A DNA stretch of 59,289 bases from an uncultured Oscillospiraceae bacterium. Lineage in GTDB: Bacteria; Bacillota; Clostridia; Oscillospirales; Oscillospiraceae. Below, one piece after another: positions 15,990-24,871 of the stretch. Numbering within the stretch: position 1 is the first letter of the stretch; each line of letters starts with the position of its first letter. A program made the position numbers and the translations under genes. The stretch is taken from NCBI GenBank assembly GCA_934646185.1, contig CAKUEH010000015.1, positions 1-59,289 on the forward strand. Reading direction: 5' to 3'. The notes under the pieces are model-generated. The model saw nothing but the letters and a program-made list of their open reading frames with translations. It was not told the DNA's origin and did no database searches.

Positions 15990-17120
15990 ATGACGAACAA
16001 AGAGATCGGCGAGCTGCGGCGCCGTATGAAGCCCGACCGCACCAATCTGACCGCTGTTTACGGCTGCTATGTGTCATCCAGCGGCGAAGTTCTGTCCACG
16101 TTCCGCGAGCCGTTTGGCCTGATGACGGAGGAGGACAAGGAAAAATATCTGGCGATCTTCCGCCGCGCGCTGTCCGGCACGCCGGATAAAAATCTGATTG
16201 ACCTCTCGTTTACCACAAAGCAGGTCGCCGATTCCGATGAGCACCGGCTGCTCATGCGGCTGCGCGAGACGGCGCTGGACGATGAGGAAGCGCGGCAGAA
16301 GCTGTTCCAGACCATCATCGGAGCGGTCAGCTTTGAAGAAAACTTTCTGATCTTACTTGCGCACGAGCGCTATGACGTGCCGTTCAAGGCCAGGGACGGC
16401 GCAAAGCTCGACGACGGCAGCGAGGTCTTCTCCTATTTCGTCTGCGCCGTCTGCCCCGTCAAGCCGGGCAAGGAGCTTCTGAGCTACATAGCCGAGGAAA
16501 AGACCTTCCACAACCGTTCGGCCGGATGGGCCGCGGGCATGCCGGAGGCCGGCTTCCTCTTCCCTGCCTTTGACGGGCGGCGGACAAATCTGTATAACTG
16601 CCTGTTTTACACGCATTCGTCCGGCGCGGACAATCAGGCGCTGATCGACGCGCTGTTCCATGTCCAGCCGCCGATGCCCGCCGACGAGCAGCGCGACACC
16701 TTCGGCGGCGTGCTGCGCAACGCGCTGGACGAGGAATGCTCGCTCGCCGTCGTGCAGCAGATGCGGCAGGAGCTGAAGGACCGCATCGACGCATGGCAGG
16801 AGGCAAAGAGCGACGACCCGCTCGTCGTGAGCGGAGACGAGCTCAAGGACGTGCTGGAAAGCTGCGGCGTGTCGGAGGACAAGCGGATGCAGTTCGGCGC
16901 GCAGTTTGACGAATCCTTCGGCGGCGGCGCGGTGCTGAACCCCCGGAATCTGATCGACGTGAAAAAATGCGTCGTCAAGACGCCGGATGTTTCCATCACC
17001 GTCAATCCCGACCGGCCGGATCTCATCGAGACGCGCACGCTCGGCGGCGTGCGGTATCTTCTCATCAAGGCCGACGAGGGCGTCGAGCTCAACGGCATCG
17101 ATCTTGCCGGGGAGGCATAA
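15990..17120 (+). CDS. DUF4317 family protein
   Basis: A 376-residue cytoplasmic protein that I match to DUF4317, a family confined largely to Clostridia, with no known activity. Characteristic segments are the start (MTNKEIGELRRRMKPDRTNL), the YGCYV strand, and a C-terminal region with VGG-like strands. No transmembrane helix, signal peptide or classical catalytic motif is seen. The ATG at 15990 is fixed by AAGGAG 8 bp upstream; the frame is open upstream through repeat DNA, which is not coding. Confidence 0.8.
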   Translation: MTNKEIGELRRRMKPDRTNLTAVYGCYVSSSGEVLSTFREPFGLMTEEDKEKYLAIFRRALSGTPDKNLIDLSFTTKQVADSDEHRLLMRLRETALDDEEARQKLFQTIIGAVSFEENFLILLAHERYDVPFKARDGAKLDDGSEVFSYFVCAVCPVKPGKELLSYIAEEKTFHNRSAGWAAGMPEAGFLFPAFDGRRTNLYNCLFYTHSSGADNQALIDALFHVQPPMPADEQRDTFGGVLRNALDEECSLAVVQQMRQELKDRIDAWQEAKSDDPLVVSGDELKDVLESCGVSEDKRMQFGAQFDESFGGGAVLNPRNLIDVKKCVVKTPDVSITVNPDRPDLIETRTLGGVRYLLIKADEGVELNGIDLAGEA

Positions 17121-17246
17121 CGCGGCGGCACGCGCCGGAGGGGAAACTCGTCCCCCTCCGGCGTATTTTCGCGTATTTACAAACATTCCGGTCAATGCTA
17201 TACTATACAAATTGACTGAAACGTTTTTCTGAAAGGAACGGTATCT

Positions 17247-19412
17247 ATGGGTCTGCCTGCGAAGCTGGTGCGCGCACAGCTCAATTTCTTTAAACCCTTT
17301 GTCGCCAACTGCTCTCTGGAGATCACCCGGAAGGGGCAGGACAAGCTCGGCGAGCTGATGGAGGCGATCCACCGGCGCGACGTGATCGTCCGCGACCATG
17401 ACTTCGGCCCGTTTCAGGGCGCGTGGATCATGCCCAAGGACGAGCGGCGGCAGGGCGTTGTGCTCTATCTGCACGGCGGCGGCTACACCTGTGGCAATCT
17501 GGACTATGCCAAGGGCTTCGCGGCCACGCTTTCGGATGAGTGCGGCGTGCGGGTGTTCTGCGCGGCCTATCGGTTAGCCCCGGAGGAACGCTTCCCCGCC
17601 GCGCTGGACGACGCAGTCGTGAGCTATCAGTATCTGCTCTCCAAGGGCTACCCCGCAAACCAGATCCTGCTGTGCGGCGAGTCCGCCGGCGGCGGCCTGA
17701 TCTATGCCCTCTGCCTGCGGCTCAAGCAGCTGCGTCTGCCGCTGCCGTGCGGCCTGATTGGCATTTCGCCGTGGACCGACCTGACGGGCTCCGGCCAGTC
17801 GTATATCGACAACCGCGACATCGACCCCTCCATGACGCCGGAGCTGCTGCAGTTTTATGCCGCCTGCTATACCGACGATCCGAAAAATCCCCTCTGCTCG
17901 CCGTTGTTCGGCGATCTGACGAGCCTGCCGCCGTCGCTGCTGTTCGTCGGCGGAGACGAGGTCATGCTCGACGACACGCGCATGCTGCACAAAAAGCTGC
18001 TCGATTCCGGCTGCAAGAGCCAGATCGTCATCGCGCCGGAGCGCTGGCACGCGTATGTGCTGTATTATCTGAACGAGAACATGTCCGATTTCGACACCAT
18101 CGGACGGTTTATGACGCGGGTGCTCTCCCCTGTGCGCAAGCTGCGCTGGATGCGGCTGGACAACGCCGCAAAAATTTACCCGGCGGCCAAGCGCCGGAAC
18201 TGGACGAATTATTTCCGCCTGTCCGCCACGCTGACGGAGACGGTCGACCTCAACGTGCTGCGCGCGGCGCTGGATGTGACGGTGCGGCGCTTCCCGTCCA
18301 TCGCCGTCCGGCTGCGCCGGGGCGTGTTCTGGTATTATCTCGAGGAGATCACCAAGGCCCCCGCCATTGAGGAGGATAAGAGCTATCCGCTCGTCCATGT
18401 CCCGTTTGACGACGTGCGCAAGTGTGCCTTCCGCGTGCTGGTTTACGGCAGCCGCATTGCTGTGGAATTCTTCCACGCGGTCACGGATGGCACGGGCGGT
18501 CTGATCTTCCTCAAGACGCTGGTAGCGGAATACCTGTGCCAGAAATATAAGATCACCATCCCCGCCGGAAACGGCGTTCTGGGCCGATTGGAAGATCCCG
18601 ACCCGGAGGAGCTGGAGGACAGCTTCCTGCGCTACGCGGGCGACATCACTGCCAGCCGCGCCGAACAGACCGCCTATCACCTGAGCGGCACACCGGAGCC
18701 GGACGGTTTTCTGAACCTCACGACGCTGATGCTCCCCGTGGCCGCCGTGAAGGAAACAGCGAAGGAATTCGGCGTCAGCGTGACGGAATTCATCGCGGCC
18801 GTCATGATGAAGGCCATCAGCGATCTGCAGGCCGAAAAGGTCCCGCGGCGCATGCGGCGCAAGCCCGTCAAGGTGCTGCTGCCGGTCAACCTGCGCGGAC
18901 TGTTCCCGAGCCGGACGATGCGGAATTTCGCGTCCTATGTCACGCCGGAGATCGATCCGCGGCTGGGCGATTATTCGCTTGCGGAGATCTGCCGCATCGT
19001 CCATTACCGGATGGGACTGGAAAACGATCCCCGGATGATGGCGGCGAAGATCGCGACGAATGTGGCGAGCGAACGCTCCGCCGTGCTGCGCGTCATGCCG
19101 CTGTTCGTCAAGAATATCGCGATGAAGGCCGTGTTCGACCTGGTCGGCGAGTGCAAATCGTGTCTGTGCCTGTCCAATCTCGGGCTTGTGAAGCTGCCGG
19201 AGGAAATGGCCCCATATGTCGCGCGGATGGACTTCATCATCGGCGTGCAGGCCAAGGCGCCGCACAACTGCGGCGTCGTCAGCTGGGACGGCACGATGTA
19301 TATCAACATGATCCGCAACATCCGGGAACCGGAGCTGGAATCTCATTTTTACCATGTGCTGCACACGCTGGGACTGCCTGTCAAGGTCGAAAGCAACCAG
19401 CGCTGGGCATGA
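17247..19412 (+). CDS. Alpha/beta-hydrolase (HSL family) fused to a BAHD/PapA-like acyltransferase
   Basis: A 721-residue two-domain protein. Residues about 40-290 are a hormone-sensitive-lipase-type esterase: oxyanion-hole HGGGY at 76-80, nucleophile S146 in GESAGG, likely acid D237 and H268. Residues about 305-715 resemble condensation or alcohol acetyltransferase domains, with the HxxxDG catalytic motif at H410-D414-G415. Such a pairing suggests one half makes and the other cuts or transfers an acyl ester, perhaps on a lipid or exported metabolite; the substrate is unknown. There is no signal peptide. It starts behind AAAGGAACGG and is followed 18 bp later by a DUF6320 membrane gene, a probable partner. 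Confidence 0.8.
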   Translation: MGLPAKLVRAQLNFFKPFVANCSLEITRKGQDKLGELMEAIHRRDVIVRDHDFGPFQGAWIMPKDERRQGVVLYLHGGGYTCGNLDYAKGFAATLSDECGVRVFCAAYRLAPEERFPAALDDAVVSYQYLLSKGYPANQILLCGESAGGGLIYALCLRLKQLRLPLPCGLIGISPWTDLTGSGQSYIDNRDIDPSMTPELLQFYAACYTDDPKNPLCSPLFGDLTSLPPSLLFVGGDEVMLDDTRMLHKKLLDSGCKSQIVIAPERWHAYVLYYLNENMSDFDTIGRFMTRVLSPVRKLRWMRLDNAAKIYPAAKRRNWTNYFRLSATLTETVDLNVLRAALDVTVRRFPSIAVRLRRGVFWYYLEEITKAPAIEEDKSYPLVHVPFDDVRKCAFRVLVYGSRIAVEFFHAVTDGTGGLIFLKTLVAEYLCQKYKITIPAGNGVLGRLEDPDPEELEDSFLRYAGDITASRAEQTAYHLSGTPEPDGFLNLTTLMLPVAAVKETAKEFGVSVTEFIAAVMMKAISDLQAEKVPRRMRRKPVKVLLPVNLRGLFPSRTMRNFASYVTPEIDPRLGDYSLAEICRIVHYRMGLENDPRMMAAKIATNVASERSAVLRVMPLFVKNIAMKAVFDLVGECKSCLCLSNLGLVKLPEEMAPYVARMDFIIGVQAKAPHNCGVVSWDGTMYINMIRNIREPELESHFYHVLHTLGLPVKVESNQRWA

Positions 19413-19430
19413 GTAGGAGGCCTATTAAGC

Positions 19431-20129
19431 ATGTATTGTGTCAAATGCGGCGTTGAGCTCGCCGACAGTGAAAAAAAATGTCCCCTGTGCGGGACGCCGG
19501 TGTTCCATCCGGATATCCCGCGCACGCTTTCCGAGCCGCCCTTCCCGCCGGACAGGCGCATCCGGCCCGAGGACGTGAACCGCTCGGGAATCTTATTCGT
19601 GCTGACCATCGCGGCGCTGCTGCCCGCGCTGTTGTGCCTGCTGTGCGACTGGCGCATCAACGGAACGCTCGTCTGGTCCGGCTACGCGGCCGGGGCGATC
19701 GGTCTATTGTATATCGTCATCCTGCTGCCCATGTGGTTCCGGCGGCCCAATCCCGTTATCTTCGTGCCGGTCGATTTCGTCGCGGTCGGTCTGTATCTGC
19801 TCTACATCAACTTCGCCACCGGCGGGCACTGGTTTTTATCCTTCGCCTTCCCGGTCACAGGCGCCATCGGCCTTCTGATCAGCGCAGCAGTCGCCCTGAC
19901 GCACTATCTGCGCAGCGGCTATCTTTACATCTACGGCGGCATGCTGATCCTGGGCGGCGGACTGGCCGTGCTCATTGAGTTTCTCATCAACCTGACCTTC
20001 CAGATCCATGAGACGTTCTTCTGGTCGTTCTACCCGATGGTCGCGGGGATCGTGCTGGGCCTGACGCTCATCGTCATCGCCATCTGCAAGCCCCTGCGCG
20101 AGTCGCTGCACCGGAAATTTTTCCTGTAA
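19431..20129 (+). CDS. DUF6320 zinc-ribbon membrane protein
   Basis: A 232-residue protein with an N-terminal zinc ribbon (CVKCG at 3-7 and CPLCG at 18-22), a proline-rich linker, and about six transmembrane helices between residues 55 and 222. I match it to DUF6320. Only 18 bp separate it from the hydrolase-acyltransferase gene, with GGAGG upstream of the ATG, so the two form an operon. The role may be to recruit the fused enzyme to the membrane or move its product; this is inference from context only. Confidence 0.72.
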   Translation: MYCVKCGVELADSEKKCPLCGTPVFHPDIPRTLSEPPFPPDRRIRPEDVNRSGILFVLTIAALLPALLCLLCDWRINGTLVWSGYAAGAIGLLYIVILLPMWFRRPNPVIFVPVDFVAVGLYLLYINFATGGHWFLSFAFPVTGAIGLLISAAVALTHYLRSGYLYIYGGMLILGGGLAVLIEFLINLTFQIHETFFWSFYPMVAGIVLGLTLIVIAICKPLRESLHRKFFL

Positions 20130-20171
20130 GCGGAAGCACCTGCCCACCGGATCGCATTCGCCTTCAAGTGA

Positions 20172-20220
20172 AAAAGCCCCCTCCGCATGCGCTTTTCCAT
20201 GCGGAGGGGGCCTCTTGTTT
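20172..20220. terminator. Bidirectional terminator between convergent genes
   Basis: GCCCCCTCCGCATG (about 20176-20189) pairs with CATGCGGAGGGGGC (about 20198-20211), with A-rich and T-rich flanks on both sides. It ends both the DUF6320 operon and the ECF S-subunit gene. Confidence 0.85.
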
Positions 20221-20815
20221 ATTTTGCGAGATGCTTCTGGACGGCCTGTACGATCCGGGCGATCGCGGCACTCAAGGCCGCGTTGACGGCGAATTCCACG
20301 AGGAAATTCACGCCGATAAACGCGACGAAGAGAAAATAGATGATGTTTGTGCCGCCTGCATAGTCCTGCAGGACAGGCTTGAAGACTGTGAGCATGCCGA
20401 TGGCGAACACGCCGGTGTTCACGACAGGGGCCGTCAGCGCGGCCAGCACACAGCTGAGCGTCTGCCTTTGCCGCAGCGCCTTCGCGACGAGGCCCGCGCA
20501 GAGCCCGCACAGAACGGCCTTGCCGACGCACACGACGACGAGCCAGAACGGGCTTGCGACCCACAGGACGTTTGTAAATTCATCTGTGCCCGTAATGCCT
20601 GCGATCAGGCAGACGATCCCGAACACCGCGCCAAGCCCGGCTCCAGCGCCGGGCCCGAAGAGGATCGCGCCGACGACGATGGGAACCAGCGTCAGCGAGA
20701 TCGGGACCGGCCCGATGCGGATACCGCTTGCGACGGTCTGCAGAACGACGACCAGCGCGGCCAGCAGGGCCAGCGAGGTCAGACGGACGACGGATGCATG
20801 GTTGTTGCGATTCAT
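20219..20815 (-). CDS. ECF transporter S component (substrate-binding membrane subunit)
   Basis: A 198-residue protein with about six transmembrane helices and the S-component look: a short polar N-terminus, LALLAALVVVLQTVASGIRIGPVPISLT, then GAILFGPGAGAGLGAVFGIV. S components give specificity and dock on the shared EcfA1A2T module, which is encoded at 5589-8132. The substrate cannot be told from sequence; no riboswitch was recognised in the 80 bp upstream. It starts at ATG 20815 behind CAGGAGGT, 80 bp after ftsK on the same strand. Confidence 0.8.
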   Translation of the reverse strand: MNRNNHASVVRLTSLALLAALVVVLQTVASGIRIGPVPISLTLVPIVVGAILFGPGAGAGLGAVFGIVCLIAGITGTDEFTNVLWVASPFWLVVVCVGKAVLCGLCAGLVAKALRQRQTLSCVLAALTAPVVNTGVFAIGMLTVFKPVLQDYAGGTNIIYFLFVAFIGVNFLVEFAVNAALSAAIARIVQAVQKHLAK

Positions 20816-20895
20816 AAGTACCTCCTGCTGTCACTCCGAATTCTTCGGATGCAACGCACATATTTTATCACGGGCAAAGCCCGTTGATAACAGAA

Positions 20896-23589
20896 TTACG
20901 GAATTTCCTCCTCGACGGGTTCGCTGGAAATGGTCGCGCCGTCCTTGATGGCCTGCCACTGTTCGCGCGTGACGAGCAGCTGGCGGGGCTTGGAGCCCTC
21001 GAACGGGCCGACGATGCCGCGCTCCTCCATCTCGTCCATGATGCGCGCCGCGCGGGCGTAGCCCAGCTTCAGACGGCGCTGGAGCATGGAGACGGAGGCC
21101 TGTCCGGTCTCCAGAATGACGTCGACCGCCGCCGGGAGCATTTCATCGCCGTCAGAGCTGTCTGTCTCTGCGGCTACGCCGCCGGAGCTGCCGGAGCCGG
21201 ATTTTCCGCTCTCGGCCGCCTTTTTGTCGATCTCGGCCATGACGGCGTCGGAATACTCCGCCTCGCTCGAGGCCTTGACGAAGGAGACAACCTCCTGTAC
21301 CTCGTCGTCGGTGATGAAGCAGCCCTGCACACGCTTGGGCTTGCCCTGCCCGAGCGGCGCATAGAGCATATCGCCCTTGCCGACGAGCTTTTCGGCGCCC
21401 GCCGTATCGAGAATGATGCGCGACTCCATCGCGGAGGCGACGGCAAACGCGATGCGGGATGGGATGTTGGCCTTCATGAGGCCGGTGATGACGTCCGCGG
21501 ACGGACGCTGCGTGGCGATGACCAGATGGATGCCCGACGCACGGCCCATCTGCGCGATGCGGCAGATCGATTCTTCGACCTCCTTGGCCGCGACCAGCAT
21601 GAGGTCGGCCAGCTCGTCGATCACAACGACGATCTGCGGCATGGGCTCGAGCTCATCGTCCGCAGACGCGCGCGCCTGCTTGTTGTAGGATTCGAGATCG
21701 CGGACGCCCGCGTCCGCCATCATGCGGTAGCGCCGCATCATTTCCGTGACCGCCCACTGCAGGCTGCCCGCGGCCTTTTTGGGGTCGGTGACGACGGGGA
21801 TGAGCAGATGCGGAATGCCGTTGTAAATGCCAAGCTCGACCATCTTCGGGTCGATCATGATGAGCTTGACCTCCTCGGGCTTCGCCTTATAGAGAAGGGA
21901 GATAATGAGCGAGTTCATGCAGACCGATTTGCCGGAGCCGGTCGTGCCGGCGATCAGCAGATGCGGCAGCTTGCCGATATCGCCGATGATACGGTTGCCG
22001 CCGATGTCCTTGCCGACGGCGAAGGACACGCGGGACTTGCACTTCTCAAATTCCGGCGAGTCGATGACCTCGCGGGCCATAACGACCGAGACGATCCGGT
22101 TCGGCACCTCGATGCCGACGACGGAGATCTTGTCCGGGATGGCCGCGATGCGCACGCCGGACGCACCGAGGGCCAGCGCGATATCGTCGGCCAGATTCGT
22201 GACCTTGGACAGCTTCACGCCGCGCTGGAGCTCCAGCTCGTACCGCGTGACCGACGGGCCGCGCGTGACATTGATGATATGCGCCTCGATGCCGAAGGAC
22301 TGGAGCGTGTCGCTCAGCCGCTCGGCATTCTGCCGCATCTCCTCCGTGCCGTCGTGCGACTGACCGCTTCCGGCCTTCAGAAGCGATACGGGCGGGAATT
22401 CGTATTCCGGCTTCTGCGGCTCCTGCTGCCCGATCTCCTGTGCGATCTGGGCCGCCTCGAGCTGCACGTCCGCCTTTTTGAGCTTTTCCGGCTGCTCCGG
22501 GACCTCGACCGGCGGCAGCGGCTGCGCGGCGGGGGCCGGCTTCGGCTCCGGCTTCGGCGCGTCGAAATGGTCGATTACGAGCGGCGGCATCTGGTGCGGC
22601 AGGCTCATGGGAATGACGTTCGGCACCGGCGGCGCTTCCTCTTCGGGAGGCTCCGGCTGGTCGGCGATCAGCGCATCAAACTGCGATTTGTAATCGGTAT
22701 GGACAGGCGGCTCCTCCGGCTCGGCGGGAACGGGCGGCTCCTGCTGCGGCGCTGCCGGGGCGGCTTCGGCGGCCTTCGCCTGGCGGCGGCTGTTTTCCAC
22801 GAAAACGTCCGGCCGCACCGGCGCGTTTTTCCTGCCGGAGGACTTTTTTTCCGGCTGCTCCGGCATGGGCGGATCGTCGACCGGGAGATCAAATTCGCTC
22901 ATGCGGGAGGCGCGGCGCTGCTCCGTGCGCTGCACGTGCTCGATGTGCTTGTTCGCGACGGTATCGACGAGTACCTGCGCCGGATCCTTATGCTCGCGCT
23001 GCGGCTCGGCATATTCCGCGCGGGGACGGTTTCTGATAGCCGTCACGATGCTGGGTACCGTCATGTTGAGGCTCGTAATGAGGCTCAGCAGCATGCCGAT
23101 GATGACGACGGCAGCCGCGCCGATGCGGCTGATGAGCGCTTCGAGCAGGCTTGCGAGCCCCCCTGCCAGCACGCCGCCGGCCGTGCCGTCAATGCCGCCG
23201 TCCCAGAGCGCGGGAATGACGCTCCAGTCCCATTCCGCGGAAAATTTTCCGCCGACCAGCTGCACGAGGCTGCCGATGAGCGCGGCCGTCAGGAACGTAC
23301 ACGTCACGCGCAGCGCGACAGGCCGGCCGTCGTGCAGGATCAGAATGAGAAAGCTCATAATGAACGAGAACGGCAGGATGTAGAAGCCCGCACCGATGAG
23401 CCCCCGGAAGAGCGACGTCAGCAGATTCAAAAACGCGGCGTTCATCTTGAAGCAGCACAGGATCGTCAGCAGCGCAAACACGGCGCAGACGCCCGCGCCG
23501 ATCTCGCGCCGGATGGGCGCGGGCTGCTTTTTCGCGGTTTTTTTCCGTCCGCGGGAGGCCGTGGACTTTCTTTTGTTCGTAGAAGCCAT
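20896..23589 (-). CDS. ftsK: FtsK/SpoIIIE family DNA translocase
   Basis: An 897-residue DNA pump that moves chromosome through the division or sporulation septum. The basic N-terminus (1-30) is followed by four or so transmembrane helices (about 30-180), a Pro/Glu-rich linker (about 190-400), and the RecA-like motor with Walker A GTTGSGKS at 548-555 and Walker B VVVIDELADL. The C-terminal winged-helix gamma domain (ASVSMLQRRLKLGYARAARI) reads KOPS/SRS-type sequences. The start at 23589 lies 14 bp after uppP with GTGAGGTG upstream; 53 upstream codons open in this frame are not used. Whether it is FtsK or SpoIIIE cannot be decided here. Confidence 0.93.
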   Translation of the reverse strand: MASTNKRKSTASRGRKKTAKKQPAPIRREIGAGVCAVFALLTILCCFKMNAAFLNLLTSLFRGLIGAGFYILPFSFIMSFLILILHDGRPVALRVTCTFLTAALIGSLVQLVGGKFSAEWDWSVIPALWDGGIDGTAGGVLAGGLASLLEALISRIGAAAVVIIGMLLSLITSLNMTVPSIVTAIRNRPRAEYAEPQREHKDPAQVLVDTVANKHIEHVQRTEQRRASRMSEFDLPVDDPPMPEQPEKKSSGRKNAPVRPDVFVENSRRQAKAAEAAPAAPQQEPPVPAEPEEPPVHTDYKSQFDALIADQPEPPEEEAPPVPNVIPMSLPHQMPPLVIDHFDAPKPEPKPAPAAQPLPPVEVPEQPEKLKKADVQLEAAQIAQEIGQQEPQKPEYEFPPVSLLKAGSGQSHDGTEEMRQNAERLSDTLQSFGIEAHIINVTRGPSVTRYELELQRGVKLSKVTNLADDIALALGASGVRIAAIPDKISVVGIEVPNRIVSVVMAREVIDSPEFEKCKSRVSFAVGKDIGGNRIIGDIGKLPHLLIAGTTGSGKSVCMNSLIISLLYKAKPEEVKLIMIDPKMVELGIYNGIPHLLIPVVTDPKKAAGSLQWAVTEMMRRYRMMADAGVRDLESYNKQARASADDELEPMPQIVVVIDELADLMLVAAKEVEESICRIAQMGRASGIHLVIATQRPSADVITGLMKANIPSRIAFAVASAMESRIILDTAGAEKLVGKGDMLYAPLGQGKPKRVQGCFITDDEVQEVVSFVKASSEAEYSDAVMAEIDKKAAESGKSGSGSSGGVAAETDSSDGDEMLPAAVDVILETGQASVSMLQRRLKLGYARAARIMDEMEERGIVGPFEGSKPRQLLVTREQWQAIKDGATISSEPVEEEIP

Positions 23590-23603
23590 ATGACCGTAAC
23601 ACC

Positions 23604-24434
23604 TCACGAGATCAGGGACAGGATCAGCGTCAGCAGACCCGCGCCCCAGCAGTAATAGCAGAAGCCGCCGAATTTCCCGCGCTGCGCGATGCGGTTGAGC
23701 GCGAAAATGGCGAGATAGCCGGAAACGAATGCGGCGGCGACGCCGCACAGATACATCGGGACCTCCGGCCAGTTGATCCCGGCGGAGATCGCCTTGACAA
23801 GCGAGAGAAGATTCGCGCCGAGCACGGCGGGGATCGAGAGCAGGAACGAGAATTTGACGGCAAACATCCGGTCAAATCCGCGCAGCATCCCGGCGGAGAT
23901 CGTCGTCCCGGAACGAGACAGCCCCGGCACGACCGCGATCATCTGCGCAAGGCCGATGACGAGCGCGTCCGAGAGCGTCATGGCCTTTTCCGTCTTGTTG
24001 CCGTGGCCGAGGCGGTCGGCTGCCAGCAGCAGGAAGCCCGTCGCGATCAGGGCAAAGCCGATGAAAAACGTGTCGTAGAACAGCGCGTCGAGATAATCGC
24101 TCAGGAACGCCGCCGGAATGAGCGGCAGCGTCGCCACAATGAGAAACAGCAGCAGCCTCCGCCGGGGCGGATCCTGCCGCGCGCCGCGCTTGGGCTTTTT
24201 GAGATGCAGCATCATGAGCCCCTCGCGGCAGAGCCCGCGCAGCTCCGTATGATACGCAACGACCACCGCCCCGAGCGTCCCCAGATGCAGCAGCACGTCG
24301 AACAGCATCTGGTTTTCCAGATCGCCGATGCGCAGGAAGTTTTGCAGGATCGCAAGATGTCCGGAGCTGGAGATCGGCAAAAACTCCGCAAGCCCCTGTA
24401 TGATTCCAAGTAAGATGGCTGTCCAATAGGTCAT
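23604..24434 (-). CDS. uppP: Undecaprenyl-diphosphatase UppP
   Basis: A 276-residue membrane phosphatase that recycles undecaprenyl pyrophosphate to the monophosphate carrier used for peptidoglycan synthesis; loss of balance gives bacitracin sensitivity. Both active-site motifs are present: GLAEFLPISSSGHL near residues 14-27 and PGLSRSGTT near 169-177. About eight transmembrane helices are visible. The ATG at 24434 has GGAGG 8 bp upstream. It is followed after 14 bp by ftsK. Confidence 0.95.
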   Translation of the reverse strand: MTYWTAILLGIIQGLAEFLPISSSGHLAILQNFLRIGDLENQMLFDVLLHLGTLGAVVVAYHTELRGLCREGLMMLHLKKPKRGARQDPPRRRLLLFLIVATLPLIPAAFLSDYLDALFYDTFFIGFALIATGFLLLAADRLGHGNKTEKAMTLSDALVIGLAQMIAVVPGLSRSGTTISAGMLRGFDRMFAVKFSFLLSIPAVLGANLLSLVKAISAGINWPEVPMYLCGVAAAFVSGYLAIFALNRIAQRGKFGGFCYYCWGAGLLTLILSLIS

Positions 24435-24569
24435 ACCAGATCCTCCGTCCGAAAGTCGCCGCCCGCATCGGGCAGCATACCAATTTATATTAACACAGAT
24501 CTAAAAATATTTCCACTATACGTTCGAAAAAAGCACGGCAGAAAACGCGCGGCGGGCGCACAGGCGCAG

Positions 24570-24617
24570 CAAAGCCTCCCTTCGCCGCGGATCAATGCGC
24601 GGCAGAGGGAGGCTTTT
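24570..24617. terminator. Terminator after the ylbJ transcription unit
   Basis: AAAGCCTCCCT (24571-24581) pairs with AGGGAGGCTTT (24605-24616), with an inner CCGCG/CGCGG stem. It follows the small zinc-site gene on the minus strand and separates it from uppP. Confidence 0.75.
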
Positions 24618-24626
24618 CCGGCGAAG

Positions 24627-24833
24627 TTACAGAGAAAAATCCGCGTCGTCGTGCTCCGGCTTCCGGACGGCGGGGCGGCCGGGGATGCGGCGGAGGGGAT
24701 CATAGCGGAAACGGCGGCAGCGGTGGCCGCTGGGGACGATGCCGCAGAACTGGCAGGCCATCGTCTCATCGTCAATTTTTCCCGCGAACTGGCAGTAGGT
24801 GCAGTAGCGGTCGATCTTCTTTCGGAACAGCAT
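24627..24833 (-). CDS. Small conserved cysteine-rich (zinc-site) protein
   Basis: A 68-residue protein with a CTYC pair near residues 10-13, a CQFC pair, and a later single Cys in HRCRRFRYDPLRRIP. The pattern MLFRKKIDRYC...YDPxxRIPxxP...DFSL recurs as a small unnamed protein in many Oscillospirales; I recall it but know no function. The start at 24833 is chosen by this conserved beginning and by GAGGCGG upstream, instead of a start 13 codons earlier. It lies 38 bp after ylbJ and probably shares its transcript. Confidence 0.72.
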   Translation of the reverse strand: MLFRKKIDRYCTYCQFAGKIDDETMACQFCGIVPSGHRCRRFRYDPLRRIPGRPAVRKPEHDDADFSL

Positions 24834-24871
24834 AGGCAAGCCGCCTCTCTTTTCTTTCGTGTTGTCCCCCA

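Noticed and set aside
17574..19364. 596-codon minus-strand frame opposite the hydrolase-acyltransferase gene
   Set aside because: No family motifs, while the plus strand carries both catalytic signatures and a ribosome site.
20816..20895. Riboswitch upstream of the ECF S-component gene
   Set aside because: Only 80 bp with one short GGGCTTTGCCC hairpin; no known riboswitch core was recognised.
20884..23655. 923-codon open frame opposite ftsK
   Set aside because: No recognisable motifs and low-complexity Arg/Leu/Asp content; it mirrors the ftsK frame exactly and is a codon-bias shadow.
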